From: Candidatus Margulisiibacteriota bacterium
GTDB taxonomy: Bacteria; Margulisbacteria; WOR-1; JAKLHX01; JBAZKV01
Length of the DNA: 64,000 nt
Assembly: GCA_041650635.1 (NCBI GenBank)
Contig: JBAZKV010000005.1
Location: forward strand, 27,774 to 91,773
Reading direction: 5' to 3'
The translations under genes were made by a program, and so were the position numbers. Numbering within the stretch: position 1 is the stretch's first letter; the number at the start of each line of letters is the position of its first letter. The notes under the pieces are model-generated. The model did not search any database. It worked only from the letters and a program-made list of their open reading frames with translations, and was not told where the DNA came from. Of this stretch, positions 51,585 through 61,074 are shown piece by piece.

Positions 51585-52167
51585 CATAATTTAAAAGATT
51601 CATTTCTCTCCAGACCTGTCCCGCATAGTATAACGCCAGGTCCAGGGACTCAATAGGCCTTAACAGGTCCAACTTGGCAAGATGGGAAAAATTAAAAGCA
51701 TGAGCAGTAAGGACCCCTAAGGCGTTCCACACCGTAAGCTTGTCATCAAGCCTGCCGGCATCAAGGACTAAAGGATTTGACTCCTCGCCTTTTCTGTAGC
51801 CAAAATTCAGGAACCTGGCATCAAAGCTAAGGGTAAGTCCCTTTTCCCAAAGCCTCCTGTTTACGGCTATAAAATCGTCAAGATGCCCTTTTACCTGATG
51901 AGCATCCCTTTGACCCGGCAAAGTCCTGATAAGCCCATCGAACAGTTCCACTCTCTCCTGAAAAATGGTATTGCCTACAACGGAGGTTTTCGGCATTTGC
52001 TCGGGAATGCGGGCTATTCCAATAGCATAACTCCTCAAAAAAGCCAATCCCAGTCTGCTGCAAGGATCAAAACGGGATATCTTTCGCACGGACTTCCCGT
52101 CTTCAGAAAGGAATACCCTCGATTGAAGGCCATAACCTATTTGTTTGGTGGTTATTGAAACCGGCAT
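51559..52167 (-). CDS. Small protein-kinase-like protein
   Basis: 202 residues, about half a kinase domain. A glycine-rich-loop-like start GYGLQSRVFLSEDGKSVRKI has a candidate ATP-binding Lys. The region FDARFLNFGYRKGEESNPLVLDAGRL resembles a degenerate catalytic loop and metal site (D...N...D-x-G). The fold may be a mini-kinase related to the UbiB-like or aminoglycoside kinases. Catalysis is doubtful. GTAGAGG precedes the ATG. Confidence 0.6.
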   Translation of the reverse strand: MPVSITTKQIGYGLQSRVFLSEDGKSVRKISRFDPCSRLGLAFLRSYAIGIARIPEQMPKTSVVGNTIFQERVELFDGLIRTLPGQRDAHQVKGHLDDFIAVNRRLWEKGLTLSFDARFLNFGYRKGEESNPLVLDAGRLDDKLTVWNALGVLTAHAFNFSHLAKLDLLRPIESLDLALYYAGQVWREMNLLNYVRLLGSRG

Positions 52168-52183
52168 TTCTACCTCTACAGGT

Positions 52184-52209
52184 ATATCGGCGCAAATTAA
52201 TACGATTTC
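52184..52209 (-). promoter_or_regulatory. Sigma-28-like promoter of the small kinase-like gene
   Basis: Minus strand ATGAAATC, whose GAAA core is 52206-52209, then 14 bases and GCCGATAT (52184-52191). The spacing is one base shorter than in the others. Confidence 0.6.
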
Positions 52210-52229
52210 ATCCTATCGAGGGATAGGGC

Positions 52230-53003
52230 CTATTTTGAGATGCCTGCTGCAGGCGAACTTGCACTGGCATATTCCCTGACGGGCATTCTTCCGGAAAGAA
52301 ACGACTTTCTGCCGGCTTCCACCGCAAGCTTCATTGACTCAGCCATCAGAACTGGATTTTCGGCCTCGGCTACTGCAGTATTGATAAGACACGCATCCGC
52401 CCCTGTTTCCATGGCTACAGCGGCATCTGAGGCACAGCCGATGCCGGAATCCACCACCACAGGAACAGATACCGACGCCTTAATAAGTTTTATCTTGGCA
52501 TAATTAGGCACTCCCTGACCGGACCCTATGAACGAGGCTCCCGGCATTACCGTGGAGCATCCTATCTCGGCAAGCTTTTTTGCGACCGTTACATCATCGG
52601 TGGTATAGGGAAGAACTATAAAACCTTCTTTGATCAGTATCTTTGCGGCCTCTATCGTGGCTATAGGGTCAGGAAAAAGATATTTTGGATCAGCGATCAC
52701 TTCCAGTTTAACCCAGTTTGTAAGTCCAGCGGCCTTTCCAAGCCTGGCTATCCTGACAGCCTCGTCCACGCTGTAGCAGCCTGCGGTATTGGGAAGAATA
52801 AAGTACTTGTTTCTGTCTATATAGTCAAGCAGGCTTTTTTCCTGCGGCTTGTCCAGATTCACTCTGCGCACGGCAACCGTAACGATCTCGCAGCCGGAGG
52901 CATCAAGGGCTTCTTTCATTAACTCAAAAGTCTTGTATTTTCCGGTCCCCAGCATTAGTCTTGACCTGAATTTTCGCCCCGCTATTACAAGTTCCTCGCT
53001 CAT
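52230..53003 (-). CDS. thiG: Thiazole synthase
   Basis: ThiG builds the thiazole phosphate of thiamine from DXP, dehydroglycine and ThiS thiocarboxylate. It uses the product of Dxs, also in this window. 257-residue barrel: RLMLGTGKYKTFELMKEAL, VTVAVRRVN, the Schiff-base Lys in VKLEVIADPKYLFPDP, and phosphate loops VVDSGIGCASDAA. It overlaps thiDE by 4 bases. No thiS, thiF or thiH is seen nearby. Confidence 0.95.
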   Translation of the reverse strand: MSEELVIAGRKFRSRLMLGTGKYKTFELMKEALDASGCEIVTVAVRRVNLDKPQEKSLLDYIDRNKYFILPNTAGCYSVDEAVRIARLGKAAGLTNWVKLEVIADPKYLFPDPIATIEAAKILIKEGFIVLPYTTDDVTVAKKLAEIGCSTVMPGASFIGSGQGVPNYAKIKLIKASVSVPVVVDSGIGCASDAAVAMETGADACLINTAVAEAENPVLMAESMKLAVEAGRKSFLSGRMPVREYASASSPAAGISK

Positions 53004-54061
53004 TTAAAAGCCCTCCTTAATTTTTTTGTTGAAGAAGCTATGTCTTTTGGGGCGATCGCGGCGCGTATAACGGCAACCCGCCTGGCGCCGGCCTTGATCA
53101 CATCGCGGATATTCGTTCCATTTATGCCCCCTATCGCAACGAACGGAGTATCTATGCTCTTTGAAGCCCACTTAACAAACTCAATGCCAAGTGTGCGGTT
53201 ATCAGGTTTGCTTGGCGTGGAGAATATAGGGCCGATACTTATATAGTCGGCTCCGCTTTTGGCGCCTTTTAACGCCTGCTGTTTGCTATGCGTGGAAAGG
53301 CCTATGATCTTATCCAGGCCCAAAAGCTTTCTTGCAACATGAACGGGGATATCCGATTGGCCCAAATGTATCCCGTCCGCGCCCACGGCCAGGCACACAT
53401 CAATATAATCATTGACGATGAATTTTGTCCTGGGGGCGTGTCTCGACACGCCCCTACATATTTCCGCAATTTCCTTGGCCCACCTGTAATACTGCCCAAT
53501 TGAGGCTTTCTTATCTCTCAACTGGATCATCCTGCACCCGCCTTTGATGATCTCCCTCACCGCATCGACCGGCGACCTGCCGCCCAACACATCCGGATCG
53601 GTAACGACATAGAGATCGAAATCTAATTTATCCGCACGGGCATACAGCCGCATGCCCCTACAAAGGCATTTCTCAATCTCATATATTTCAAATCTAATCT
53701 TTTTAAATTCTCTGCCAACATTCGGGTCAATCAATTTTGCAAATTCTTCGAGTACCCTGGCCGCCTCCTGCGCTCTTTTGATGTTCGCGGTTATGATTGA
53801 GGGCAGGTCCGGTCTTTTCCCTTCGGGCTCAGAGTAAAGTTTTCTGCCGCTGTCCTTTTTTATATTTCTTGAATCAAGAAGCCTTTCATCACCTTTGGAC
53901 GCTAAAAACACTGCCTCTTTGACTTTTCCGCGGAGATATTTTATCTTTTTTGTGAGTTCTTTGTCGCGCCAAATAAATCTTGCGGCCTCTTCAACAACCC
54001 GGAGTCCTTCCATTAAGCGGTTGGTGTCGGCATCAATGATAGCGTAAATTGAAGATCTCAC
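53000..54061 (-). CDS. ThiD2-ThiE fusion with two in-frame palindromes
   Basis: 353 residues from a GTG start. The N-terminal 135 residues (IDADTNRLMEGLRVVEEAAR, RAQEAARVLEEFAKLI) match the ThiD2 domain found ahead of ThiE in Aquificae and cyanobacteria and credited with HMP-phosphate kinase activity. The C-terminal 200 are thiamine phosphate synthase (LYVVTDPDVLGG, MIQLRDKKAS, FIVNDYIDVCLAVGADGIHL, YISIGPIFSTPSK, FVAIGGING). Two segments are repeat-derived. CRGMRLYAR lies at the domain junction (bases 53638-53662). CRGVSRHAPR is in the barrel before FIVND (bases 53433-53458). TGATATAAT lies 9 bases before the start. Confidence 0.92.
   Translation of the reverse strand: MRSSIYAIIDADTNRLMEGLRVVEEAARFIWRDKELTKKIKYLRGKVKEAVFLASKGDERLLDSRNIKKDSGRKLYSEPEGKRPDLPSIITANIKRAQEAARVLEEFAKLIDPNVGREFKKIRFEIYEIEKCLCRGMRLYARADKLDFDLYVVTDPDVLGGRSPVDAVREIIKGGCRMIQLRDKKASIGQYYRWAKEIAEICRGVSRHAPRTKFIVNDYIDVCLAVGADGIHLGQSDIPVHVARKLLGLDKIIGLSTHSKQQALKGAKSGADYISIGPIFSTPSKPDNRTLGIEFVKWASKSIDTPFVAIGGINGTNIRDVIKAGARRVAVIRAAIAPKDIASSTKKLRRAFK
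53433..53458. repeat. TGTAGGGGC palindrome in the ThiE barrel
   Basis: 10-bp perfect arms (GGGGCGTGTC and GACACGCCCC) around 2 bases. In frame on the minus strand it gives CRGVSRHAP. The minus-strand start TGTAGGGGC is shared with the copy at 53638. Confidence 0.85.
53638..53662. repeat. TGTAGGGGC palindrome at the ThiD2-ThiE junction
   Basis: GGGCAT and ATGCCC arms around 8 bases, with TGTAGGGGC at the minus-strand start. In frame it encodes CRGMRLYAR. Confidence 0.75.
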
Positions 54062-54070
54062 TATTATTAG

Positions 54071-54079
54071 ATTATATCA
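54071..54079 (-). promoter_or_regulatory. Extended -10 box of thiDE
   Basis: Minus strand TGATATAAT, nine bases before the GTG at 54061. The same spacing occurs at leuC and ribE. Confidence 0.55.
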
Positions 54080-54112
54080 TTGGAAATTGGATATTGGTCA
54101 TTGGACATTTCC
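54079..54112. repeat. TTGGAAATTGGA-type repeat, intergenic copy
   Basis: It shares 17 identical bases (54079-54095) and a further 10-base block with the repeat inside dxs. Confidence 0.75.
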
Positions 54113-54140
54113 GGAACAATACCCTATGGCGCTCAAATCT

Positions 54141-54992
54141 TTATTCCGCTATCAACCTATTAACCCACTCCATCGGCTCCACTCTTGTATCGTGCACACT
54201 TATCCCGAAATGGAGATGAGGTCCCGTTGAAACGCCAGTGCTCCCCACTTTTCCAATTGACTGTCCTTTTTTGACGATCTGGCCGGCAGTAACAAGGGTC
54301 TTGCTCATGTGTATATATATAGAGTGTATGCCCTGACCGTGGTCAAGAACTATAACGGAACCGAGAGCAGGAAGATGTTTCGCAAAGGCCACTACGCCTG
54401 AATTTGCCGCCTTTATAACTGCCCCGACAGGATTTCCCCCTATATCGGTACCCCTGTGATCCCCCAATCTCTTCCCGTTATAGAGCCTATAAGCCCCGAA
54501 AGGAGAAGTGATCCTGCCTTTTATCGGCATTAAGAATTTGCCGGACCAGAGCCTGTTCGGGGTCCATTGCCTAAAGATCCTGGACAGCTCGTCCTGGTCC
54601 GCCCTTATCTTTGAGGCCACCAGATTGCCGCTCTTTGAAGGAGGAAAAGCAAGTTTTTCTGCAAGGAACTTTCCTTTAAGAACGCGGATACTTTTAGAAA
54701 TAGCATAAGTATTGCCGGCCTCGTCGCTTGCGTGAACCGTGATCACATGGGTGCCGGGAGCTGTTAGGACAGGTACTCCGGCTATTGCATAAAGATCTCC
54801 AGCGCTTCCATAGAACGGTATCGTTTTTCCAAAAAATTCCATCCGTGCGGATACCGCGGCCTCACCGGTAAGCAGGACGACTACTGTTCTGCCCTGAACT
54901 GGAGCTTCGGGAAGCACCAAAAGGCTTGCTCCTGCAGGGCCGTTTTGCAACAACAGGAACAATAACAGTATCAGTGTCGGATATAAGCGCAT
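54141..54992 (-). CDS. Exported M23 (LytM-type) endopeptidase
   Basis: 283 residues with signal peptide TLILLLFLLLQNGPAGAS. An Ig-like beta domain (about 25-105, MEFFGKTIPFYGSAGDLYAI) precedes a linker and the C-terminal M23 peptidase. Its zinc motifs are HRGTDIGG (H-x3-D), HSIYIHM and PHLHFGIS. It likely cuts peptidoglycan crosslinks or activates amidases. TATAAT lies 11 bases before the ATG. Confidence 0.92.
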   Translation of the reverse strand: MRLYPTLILLLFLLLQNGPAGASLLVLPEAPVQGRTVVVLLTGEAAVSARMEFFGKTIPFYGSAGDLYAIAGVPVLTAPGTHVITVHASDEAGNTYAISKSIRVLKGKFLAEKLAFPPSKSGNLVASKIRADQDELSRIFRQWTPNRLWSGKFLMPIKGRITSPFGAYRLYNGKRLGDHRGTDIGGNPVGAVIKAANSGVVAFAKHLPALGSVIVLDHGQGIHSIYIHMSKTLVTAGQIVKKGQSIGKVGSTGVSTGPHLHFGISVHDTRVEPMEWVNRLIAE

Positions 54993-55036
54993 TGCATAAA
55001 TAATTATATACGATTTTGCCGCTTCTTTTTCAAAAT

Positions 55037-55066
55037 GTGAAATCCTTTTGCTTTTGTTTAGATATT
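55037..55066 (+). promoter_or_regulatory. Sigma-28-like promoter of the glucan phosphorylase
   Basis: GTGAAATC (55037-55044), 16 bases, GATATT (55061-55066). A 35-base leader with GGGAGG precedes the ATG. Confidence 0.65.
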
Positions 55067-55101
55067 CAATTGGATACTAGGATCATGACAGGGAGGAAAA
55101 A

Positions 55102-57219
55102 ATGCCAGAAATAAGCAAGACAGGTCTTCAAGCGTTGAACAATTGGGTTCTTGGCCAGAGGAGCCTCGCTGCGGCAAACCCAAGGCACAGGGTAATAATA
55201 GATGTTGACATGGAAAGCGTATGGGCACCTTCACAGCTAAGGGTCTGTCAGACCGCTTTTGGGATTGACCACTCAGGATACACCTCATCGCTTGCCGCGA
55301 TGAAAGGCTACTCTACCGAGGCGCTTTGGGGAGCAATTCAATCCTATGCAAACATGCCTCCGCAGGGAGCAGGCGGCCTTGGAATAATAAGTGAAACGAT
55401 CAATTGGACGGCAGCAAGATATGGACGGCTCAACGGATATGGGCTGTTCAACATAAGCCTGCTCCACACACAAAAAAGAACGCAGGAATTCGAGGGAAAC
55501 AGGCAAAAGATCCGGTTCACTGAGACCTTTCCGGAAGGAGTAGAAGGATACCATTATCTGGGTTCTCCTATAAATGTTAAGCTTTACGGGGAAGACAGGC
55601 CGGTGGATGTGTGGATGTTTGACGGTTTTGCGGTCGAAGATTACTGGACCCCGGCGCTGAGGCTAAGCGTTCCGGGAATAACGGGGATCATGTACCATTC
55701 GGGAGATTCTCAGGAGAATCTGGACCAGATGCATGTGCTTGGACAAGGGGGATTCAGGATAGCTCAGCATTTTGGGCTGATCGGCACTATGGACGAAAAC
55801 GGAAAACCTGACAATCTTACAAGCCTTGTTATTGGACACGACGGGCATACCGCGCTTTTTAAATTCAGCCTGTTTGACTGGTTTTATGAGCACAACGGAA
55901 GGGACATGGAAGAGGCGCTTGAAGCCACCAGAATGCTTTGCGCAGCCACCATTCATGCGCCGCAGGGCGGGACGGTCCCAAGAACGACCGGTGACATGGT
56001 AAAGAAACATTACGCCGAGGACGACGAATGCATGTGGGGACTTTTTGGGGTGGAACCCGAAAGCAGGACAAATGCCCTGTTCGCGGAAGTACAGATGAGC
56101 AGCCACACGGGAGTGGTCTCGCCGCTTCACTTTATGGTGACCGCAGCGGAAAGGGATGCACGCGACAGGGGCTTTTCCAGCACTGCCCCAAAACTGATAC
56201 CTGACAATATTTCACCAAGATCGCTCAGGCTGTTTCCCGACACCATCGATGTTGACGGATGGCTCGGACTGGGAGCTCAACTGGTGCTTGACAGCTATGA
56301 TTTTACCAGCGGATGGAGACAAACACCGGATCTGCTGGCAATCCCGGAAGTGGAAAATCAGGCAATAGGCAGTATCGGCTTTAGAACGGATATGGCGCAG
56401 GCCTTTGCAGTTCAGGATAAGCTGTTCATGGACCTTATAAGAGGCTCCTTCCCAAGGAAATTCGGGGCAGAGATACCCGACAACGCGATCATGTTCGCCT
56501 CGCTGCGGCGCGCCACCGCATACAAGATAGGGCTTTTGCTCAAGTTCCTTCAGGGAGATAACCGTGAAATAATAAAAAGTATCGCTGCAGAACTGGACCG
56601 CCCGATCTTTTATCTTTTTGGGGGAATTGCCCACCATTCCGACATGCTTTCCATAGGCAATCTGGAGAGCCTGCTTGGTCTGATCCAAGATATTAATACC
56701 GAACAGGGAACATTTGGATCGGATTTTCTTATTGACTATGATTATGCAAAAGCAAAATGGGTATTCCCGGGCCTGGCTATGAGAGGCTGCTGGGTCGGCG
56801 CAACAAACCCTATCAGCAACAGGTCGCAGGGGACCGAAGCTTTCGGCCCCAGTTATATCAAGTCATCGTCTAACGGCGTCTATATCCTGGGGACCGACGA
56901 CGGCGGAGCGGGATGCTTGAAGAGCCTGCCCACGGTATCGATCTACGGGCCCACAACAAACGCCGCCGGGAACAGTCTCCACAACCATCTATGGAGCAAT
57001 TCTGCGCTCAGGGACAACGCCGAAACCATCCTGGCAAACAGCTTTATAGGCGGCTTTGCTAACATGGCCAGAAGGATCGACGCCTTCATGTCGGGAATGG
57101 AAAAGGGGAACCCCGCCTTTGCTCCGGGGCTCGAGGACAAGATCAGGGCTATGTTCCAAGTGATTTCGCGCTATAACGGAACTGTTTTGATGGATGCTTA
57201 CCTCGACGGCATCAGATGA
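55102..57219 (+). CDS. Divergent GT35 alpha-glucan (glycogen) phosphorylase
   Basis: 705 residues, shorter than most glycogen phosphorylases (about 800-850). Landmarks follow the GT35 order. QGAGGLGIISET matches the YSGGLGvLAGD region. DVWMFDGFAVEDYWTPALRL then YHSGDSQENLDQ and HVLGQGGFRIAQHFGL match the LYGGD...LGIGGVR..RALG region. FGGIAHHSDM matches FAGKAHP. EAFGPSYIKSSSNGVYILGT aligns residue for residue with the PLP-lysine block [20 protein letters not shown], placing Lys587 on the cofactor lysine. It likely releases glucose-1-phosphate from an alpha-glucan. The divergence could mean another disaccharide or glucan substrate. Confidence 0.8.
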   Translation: MPEISKTGLQALNNWVLGQRSLAAANPRHRVIIDVDMESVWAPSQLRVCQTAFGIDHSGYTSSLAAMKGYSTEALWGAIQSYANMPPQGAGGLGIISETINWTAARYGRLNGYGLFNISLLHTQKRTQEFEGNRQKIRFTETFPEGVEGYHYLGSPINVKLYGEDRPVDVWMFDGFAVEDYWTPALRLSVPGITGIMYHSGDSQENLDQMHVLGQGGFRIAQHFGLIGTMDENGKPDNLTSLVIGHDGHTALFKFSLFDWFYEHNGRDMEEALEATRMLCAATIHAPQGGTVPRTTGDMVKKHYAEDDECMWGLFGVEPESRTNALFAEVQMSSHTGVVSPLHFMVTAAERDARDRGFSSTAPKLIPDNISPRSLRLFPDTIDVDGWLGLGAQLVLDSYDFTSGWRQTPDLLAIPEVENQAIGSIGFRTDMAQAFAVQDKLFMDLIRGSFPRKFGAEIPDNAIMFASLRRATAYKIGLLLKFLQGDNREIIKSIAAELDRPIFYLFGGIAHHSDMLSIGNLESLLGLIQDINTEQGTFGSDFLIDYDYAKAKWVFPGLAMRGCWVGATNPISNRSQGTEAFGPSYIKSSSNGVYILGTDDGGAGCLKSLPTVSIYGPTTNAAGNSLHNHLWSNSALRDNAETILANSFIGGFANMARRIDAFMSGMEKGNPAFAPGLEDKIRAMFQVISRYNGTVLMDAYLDGIR

Positions 57220-57228
57220 AAAGAGCGC

Positions 57229-57257
57229 TTGACAAAGCCCCGCGGCATAGGTAGAAT
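57229..57257 (+). promoter_or_regulatory. rRNA promoter
   Basis: TTGACA (57229-57234), 17 bases, TAGAAT (57252-57257), about 220 bases before mature 16S. This is the strongest sigma-70 promoter in the window by consensus match. Confidence 0.85.
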
Positions 57258-57380
57258 TATAGTTGTTAAAGGAAGGAGGTAGGCTGGAGCAACGGTTTTA
57301 CGCCTCTTTGTCTGTCCTTCCTGAATTTCTTCCGGGTCCAGATAGTCGGTATCATCGGCCGGACATGAAAAAGAACCTTG

Positions 57381-57395
57381 AAAACTGAACAGGGA
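57381..57395 (+). ncRNA. 5' half of the pre-16S processing stem
   Basis: AAAACTGAACAGGGA is perfectly complementary to TCCCTGTTCAGTTTT at 59116-59130. The two bracket 16S and would form an RNase III-type stem in the precursor. Confidence 0.85.
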
Positions 57396-57477
57396 TAAAA
57401 GGTCCGATCTTATCGGATCTTTACATACAGTGCATTATCAACCTGAATTTTCTTTTTTTTAGAGTTATTTTCAAATT

Positions 57478-58982
<1,505 letters not shown>

Positions 58983-59115
58983 CTAAGGAGAACCGAAGAT
59001 AATCGATGTTTCTAGGAACGTCTATTATTCTTCTATTTCCAGGTCGATCGATCTTAACCAAGATTGCATCTGATGCTCTGTTAGCGGGGGCTCCGTTTCT
59101 CAGGAACGGTTCCTC

Positions 59116-59130
59116 TCCCTGTTCAGTTTT
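59116..59130 (+). ncRNA. 3' half of the pre-16S processing stem
   Basis: TCCCTGTTCAGTTTT pairs with 57381-57395. It lies before the terminator at 59333, so the 16S precursor can mature without the downstream tRNAs. Confidence 0.85.
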
Positions 59131-59159
59131 GAGGGCTCTCTAATTTTAAGATCGCCAAT

Positions 59160-59328
59160 GACACGAATATATCCATCCGCTAATTGTTCTCTAATTTACG
59201 CTAATCACGCTAACCTTGATATTACCTTTCTCCCAGCGAGCGATAGCTAATAATGAAATTCGCGTTATTAGGAGAAATTCGCGATGTATTAGCGTTGATT
59301 ATATTAGCGTTATTAGAGTTCCGGCAAA
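59160..59328. repeat. Degenerate GCTAAT / ATTAGC array in the 16S spacer
   Basis: A run of 9-12-base units. CGCTAAT/CTCTAATT forms occur in the first half (about 59178-59216). Inverted TTAGCG/TTATTAG forms occur in the second (about 59263-59318). The inverted halves could form a long hairpin. The rest of the spacer (58983-59442) contains the processing stem, a terminator and a promoter, and no gene. Confidence 0.65.
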
Positions 59329-59332
59329 TTAG

Positions 59333-59358
59333 GGAAGTTAGAAATAACTTCCTTTTTT
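59333..59358 (+). terminator. Intrinsic terminator after 16S
   Basis: GGAAGTTA-GAAA-TAACTTCC followed by TTTTTT. An 8-bp perfect stem with a GAAA loop and six T is a textbook terminator, placed between 16S and tRNA-Ile. Confidence 0.88.
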
Positions 59359-59360
59359 GT

Positions 59361-59390
59361 TTGTATAGGGCCTTAATATTTTGTTATAAT
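59361..59390 (+). promoter_or_regulatory. Promoter of tRNA-Ile
   Basis: TTGTAT (59361-59366), 18 bases, TATAAT (59385-59390) with an extended TGT in front of the -10. It is 52 bases before the tRNA. Confidence 0.7.
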
Positions 59391-59424
59391 GATTTTAGGA
59401 TTTTGAGTTTTGGATTTTGGATTT

Positions 59425-59439
59425 CCTCGCCCAGCGAGG
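59425..59439 (+). repeat. Hairpin just upstream of tRNA-Ile
   Basis: CCTCGC-CCA-GCGAGG. A matching hairpin (CTTCGC-ACA-GCGAAG, 61253-61267) sits just before the truncated tRNA-Ala copy. Both follow TTTTGGATTT-rich sequence. Confidence 0.65.
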
Positions 59440-59442
59440 TTC

Positions 59443-59519
59443 GGGCTCATAGCTCAGTTGGCTAGAGCGTGCGACTGATAATCGCAAGGTCGGTGGTTCA
59501 AATCCACCTGGGCCCACCA
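59443..59519 (+). tRNA. tRNA-Ile(GAT), CCA encoded
   Basis: Acceptor GGGCTCA pairs with TGGGCCC. The anticodon loop is CTGATAA with anticodon GAT, the T arm is GGTTCAAATCC, and CCA is encoded at 59517-59519. This is the tRNA expected after 16S in a standard rRNA operon. Confidence 0.95.
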
Positions 59520-59520
59520 A

Positions 59521-60963
59521 TCAATCTGCTATAAGCGGAAGCGTCACGTAAAAGGTGGTTCCCTGCCCTATTCCGGGACTTTCGGCCCAGATCCGTCCGC
59601 CGTGCCCTTCAACGACCATTCTTGCGTCAAACAGCCCCAATCCGGAACTAGCCTGGCTTTCTACATCCGTAGCCCTTTCGCCTCTGTCAAATATCCCGCG
59701 CAGCGCTTGTCTGTTCAGGCCTATCCCGTGATCTGAAACAGAAAACACCGCTTCCGCCCCTGTCGGACTTTTGCAGACATTTATCTCTACTTGAGAGCCT
59801 CCGTATTTGGCGGCATTTGTCAGCAATTCTCCAAGCACTCTGGAACTGAAAAGCCTTTCATCCAGTTTAACCGGCAAAGGTTCTTGAGTTATTTCAACAT
59901 GGGCGGAGATGTCCCTCATTGAAAAATTTTGTTCCAGCATAACCCGCCTTTCAGCAAACCACTTGGACAGGTTCATCGGCACAAAGTTCATTTCATACTC
60001 AATATCACCTCTCAGAAGCTTATTCATCATTTCAAGAAGAGTTTTTTCACCGGAGCCGGACTCTTCTTCAATAATTGCCAGCATTCTTCCCATAGCCGCT
60101 CTGTTCTCTTCAGTTGGATCACTCATGAAACTATTCATAGCCCTTCCTAGTATAACAGCAGCCATTTTAGTGCTCTTGGCCCGGTTCTTGGCGTCATGCG
60201 CATAGGTTTCTCCGATCATCCTCAATTCAAAATAATGCCGCTCGAGCTCCTGCCTTTCCCCGGCTTCTATCCTGGCAAGACTACAGGCATCCCTAAAGGT
60301 CATGAGCGTTTGCTCCACCTGGTCCTTCATCAACACAGGAATTATCGGGTAAAATCTGCCGACCCCGGCGTTTTTTGTCCAATTAGCCAGCATTATGAAC
60401 TCGGCCGATGCGCCGTTCCTGTTCAAAAGAAGAAAAAGTATGTCCGAAATGAATCTGGGATTATGTCCGTAAAAGCCGCTTGCAAGGTCTGCATTAAAAT
60501 TATCCTGCGAGGGGCTATGAGCGGCTCTGTCATTGATCCACAGGGCAAAAGGTTCCCCTTCGGGGGTCATAAACCAGTTTTCGCACCTGCCGCCTACCGG
60601 CGCTGCTCCGTTTACAGCCACATCCACAAAATACGCTTTATCGCCTTTATTAAGCGGCGTCGGCTCCTGCGGCCACAAACTTTTCCACTCTCCGATACCC
60701 GCCACCCTTGCTAAGTGTCCGTTTTCCGGATTGTAGGAATAGAACATACCTGAATCCGCTCTTAAAAGATCGACGACCGCTTCTACCTGGACCGCCGCTA
60801 TCTGTCCGGGGCCAAGGTCTCTCCTGGACAAACGCTGCATAAGGCCGTAGATCTGCCTCCCGTGGTCCGGCAAAGGCGCTCCGTGTCTTAATACCGTCCA
60901 GGCCAAACCCACACGGTTTGCCGCAGGCCTTAAAAAAGCCGAAATTTTATTAACAGAGCCCAT
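59521..60963 (-). CDS. GAF-like sensor histidine kinase
   Basis: 480 residues, cytosolic. A sensor region (about 40-230) resembles GAF (AVVDLLRADSGMFYSYNPEN). A phosphoacceptor-like helix follows (GETYAHDAKNRAKSTKM, candidate His at about 263). The HATPase domain (about 350-478) has the N box ELLTNAAKYGG, G1 SDHGIGLNRQ and G2 SSGLGLFDARMVVEGHGG. HD-x-KN is a variant of the usual HE-x-RT/N box. No response regulator is adjacent. It lies in reverse between tRNA-Ile and tRNA-Ala and has a sigma-28-like promoter. Confidence 0.85.
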   Translation of the reverse strand: MGSVNKISAFLRPAANRVGLAWTVLRHGAPLPDHGRQIYGLMQRLSRRDLGPGQIAAVQVEAVVDLLRADSGMFYSYNPENGHLARVAGIGEWKSLWPQEPTPLNKGDKAYFVDVAVNGAAPVGGRCENWFMTPEGEPFALWINDRAAHSPSQDNFNADLASGFYGHNPRFISDILFLLLNRNGASAEFIMLANWTKNAGVGRFYPIIPVLMKDQVEQTLMTFRDACSLARIEAGERQELERHYFELRMIGETYAHDAKNRAKSTKMAAVILGRAMNSFMSDPTEENRAAMGRMLAIIEEESGSGEKTLLEMMNKLLRGDIEYEMNFVPMNLSKWFAERRVMLEQNFSMRDISAHVEITQEPLPVKLDERLFSSRVLGELLTNAAKYGGSQVEINVCKSPTGAEAVFSVSDHGIGLNRQALRGIFDRGERATDVESQASSGLGLFDARMVVEGHGGRIWAESPGIGQGTTFYVTLPLIAD

Positions 60964-60999
60964 ATCCCTTCCTTAATCTGTAAATTTCCCCTCGATTCA

Positions 61000-61029
61000 A
61001 TTATCGTTCTTTTACGAACACAATTTCAC
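61000..61029 (-). promoter_or_regulatory. Sigma-28-like promoter of the histidine kinase
   Basis: Minus strand GTGAAATT (61022-61029), 16 bases, GATAAT (61000-61005), reading GAAA-N15-AACGATAA. The 36-base leader has AAGGAAGGG before the ATG. Octamer and spacing are identical to the promoter at 10149. Confidence 0.75.
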
Positions 61030-61074
61030 CACCGTTGCCGCGTGTGCTAAAATTAGAAATAGCGAAGTCGAAGC

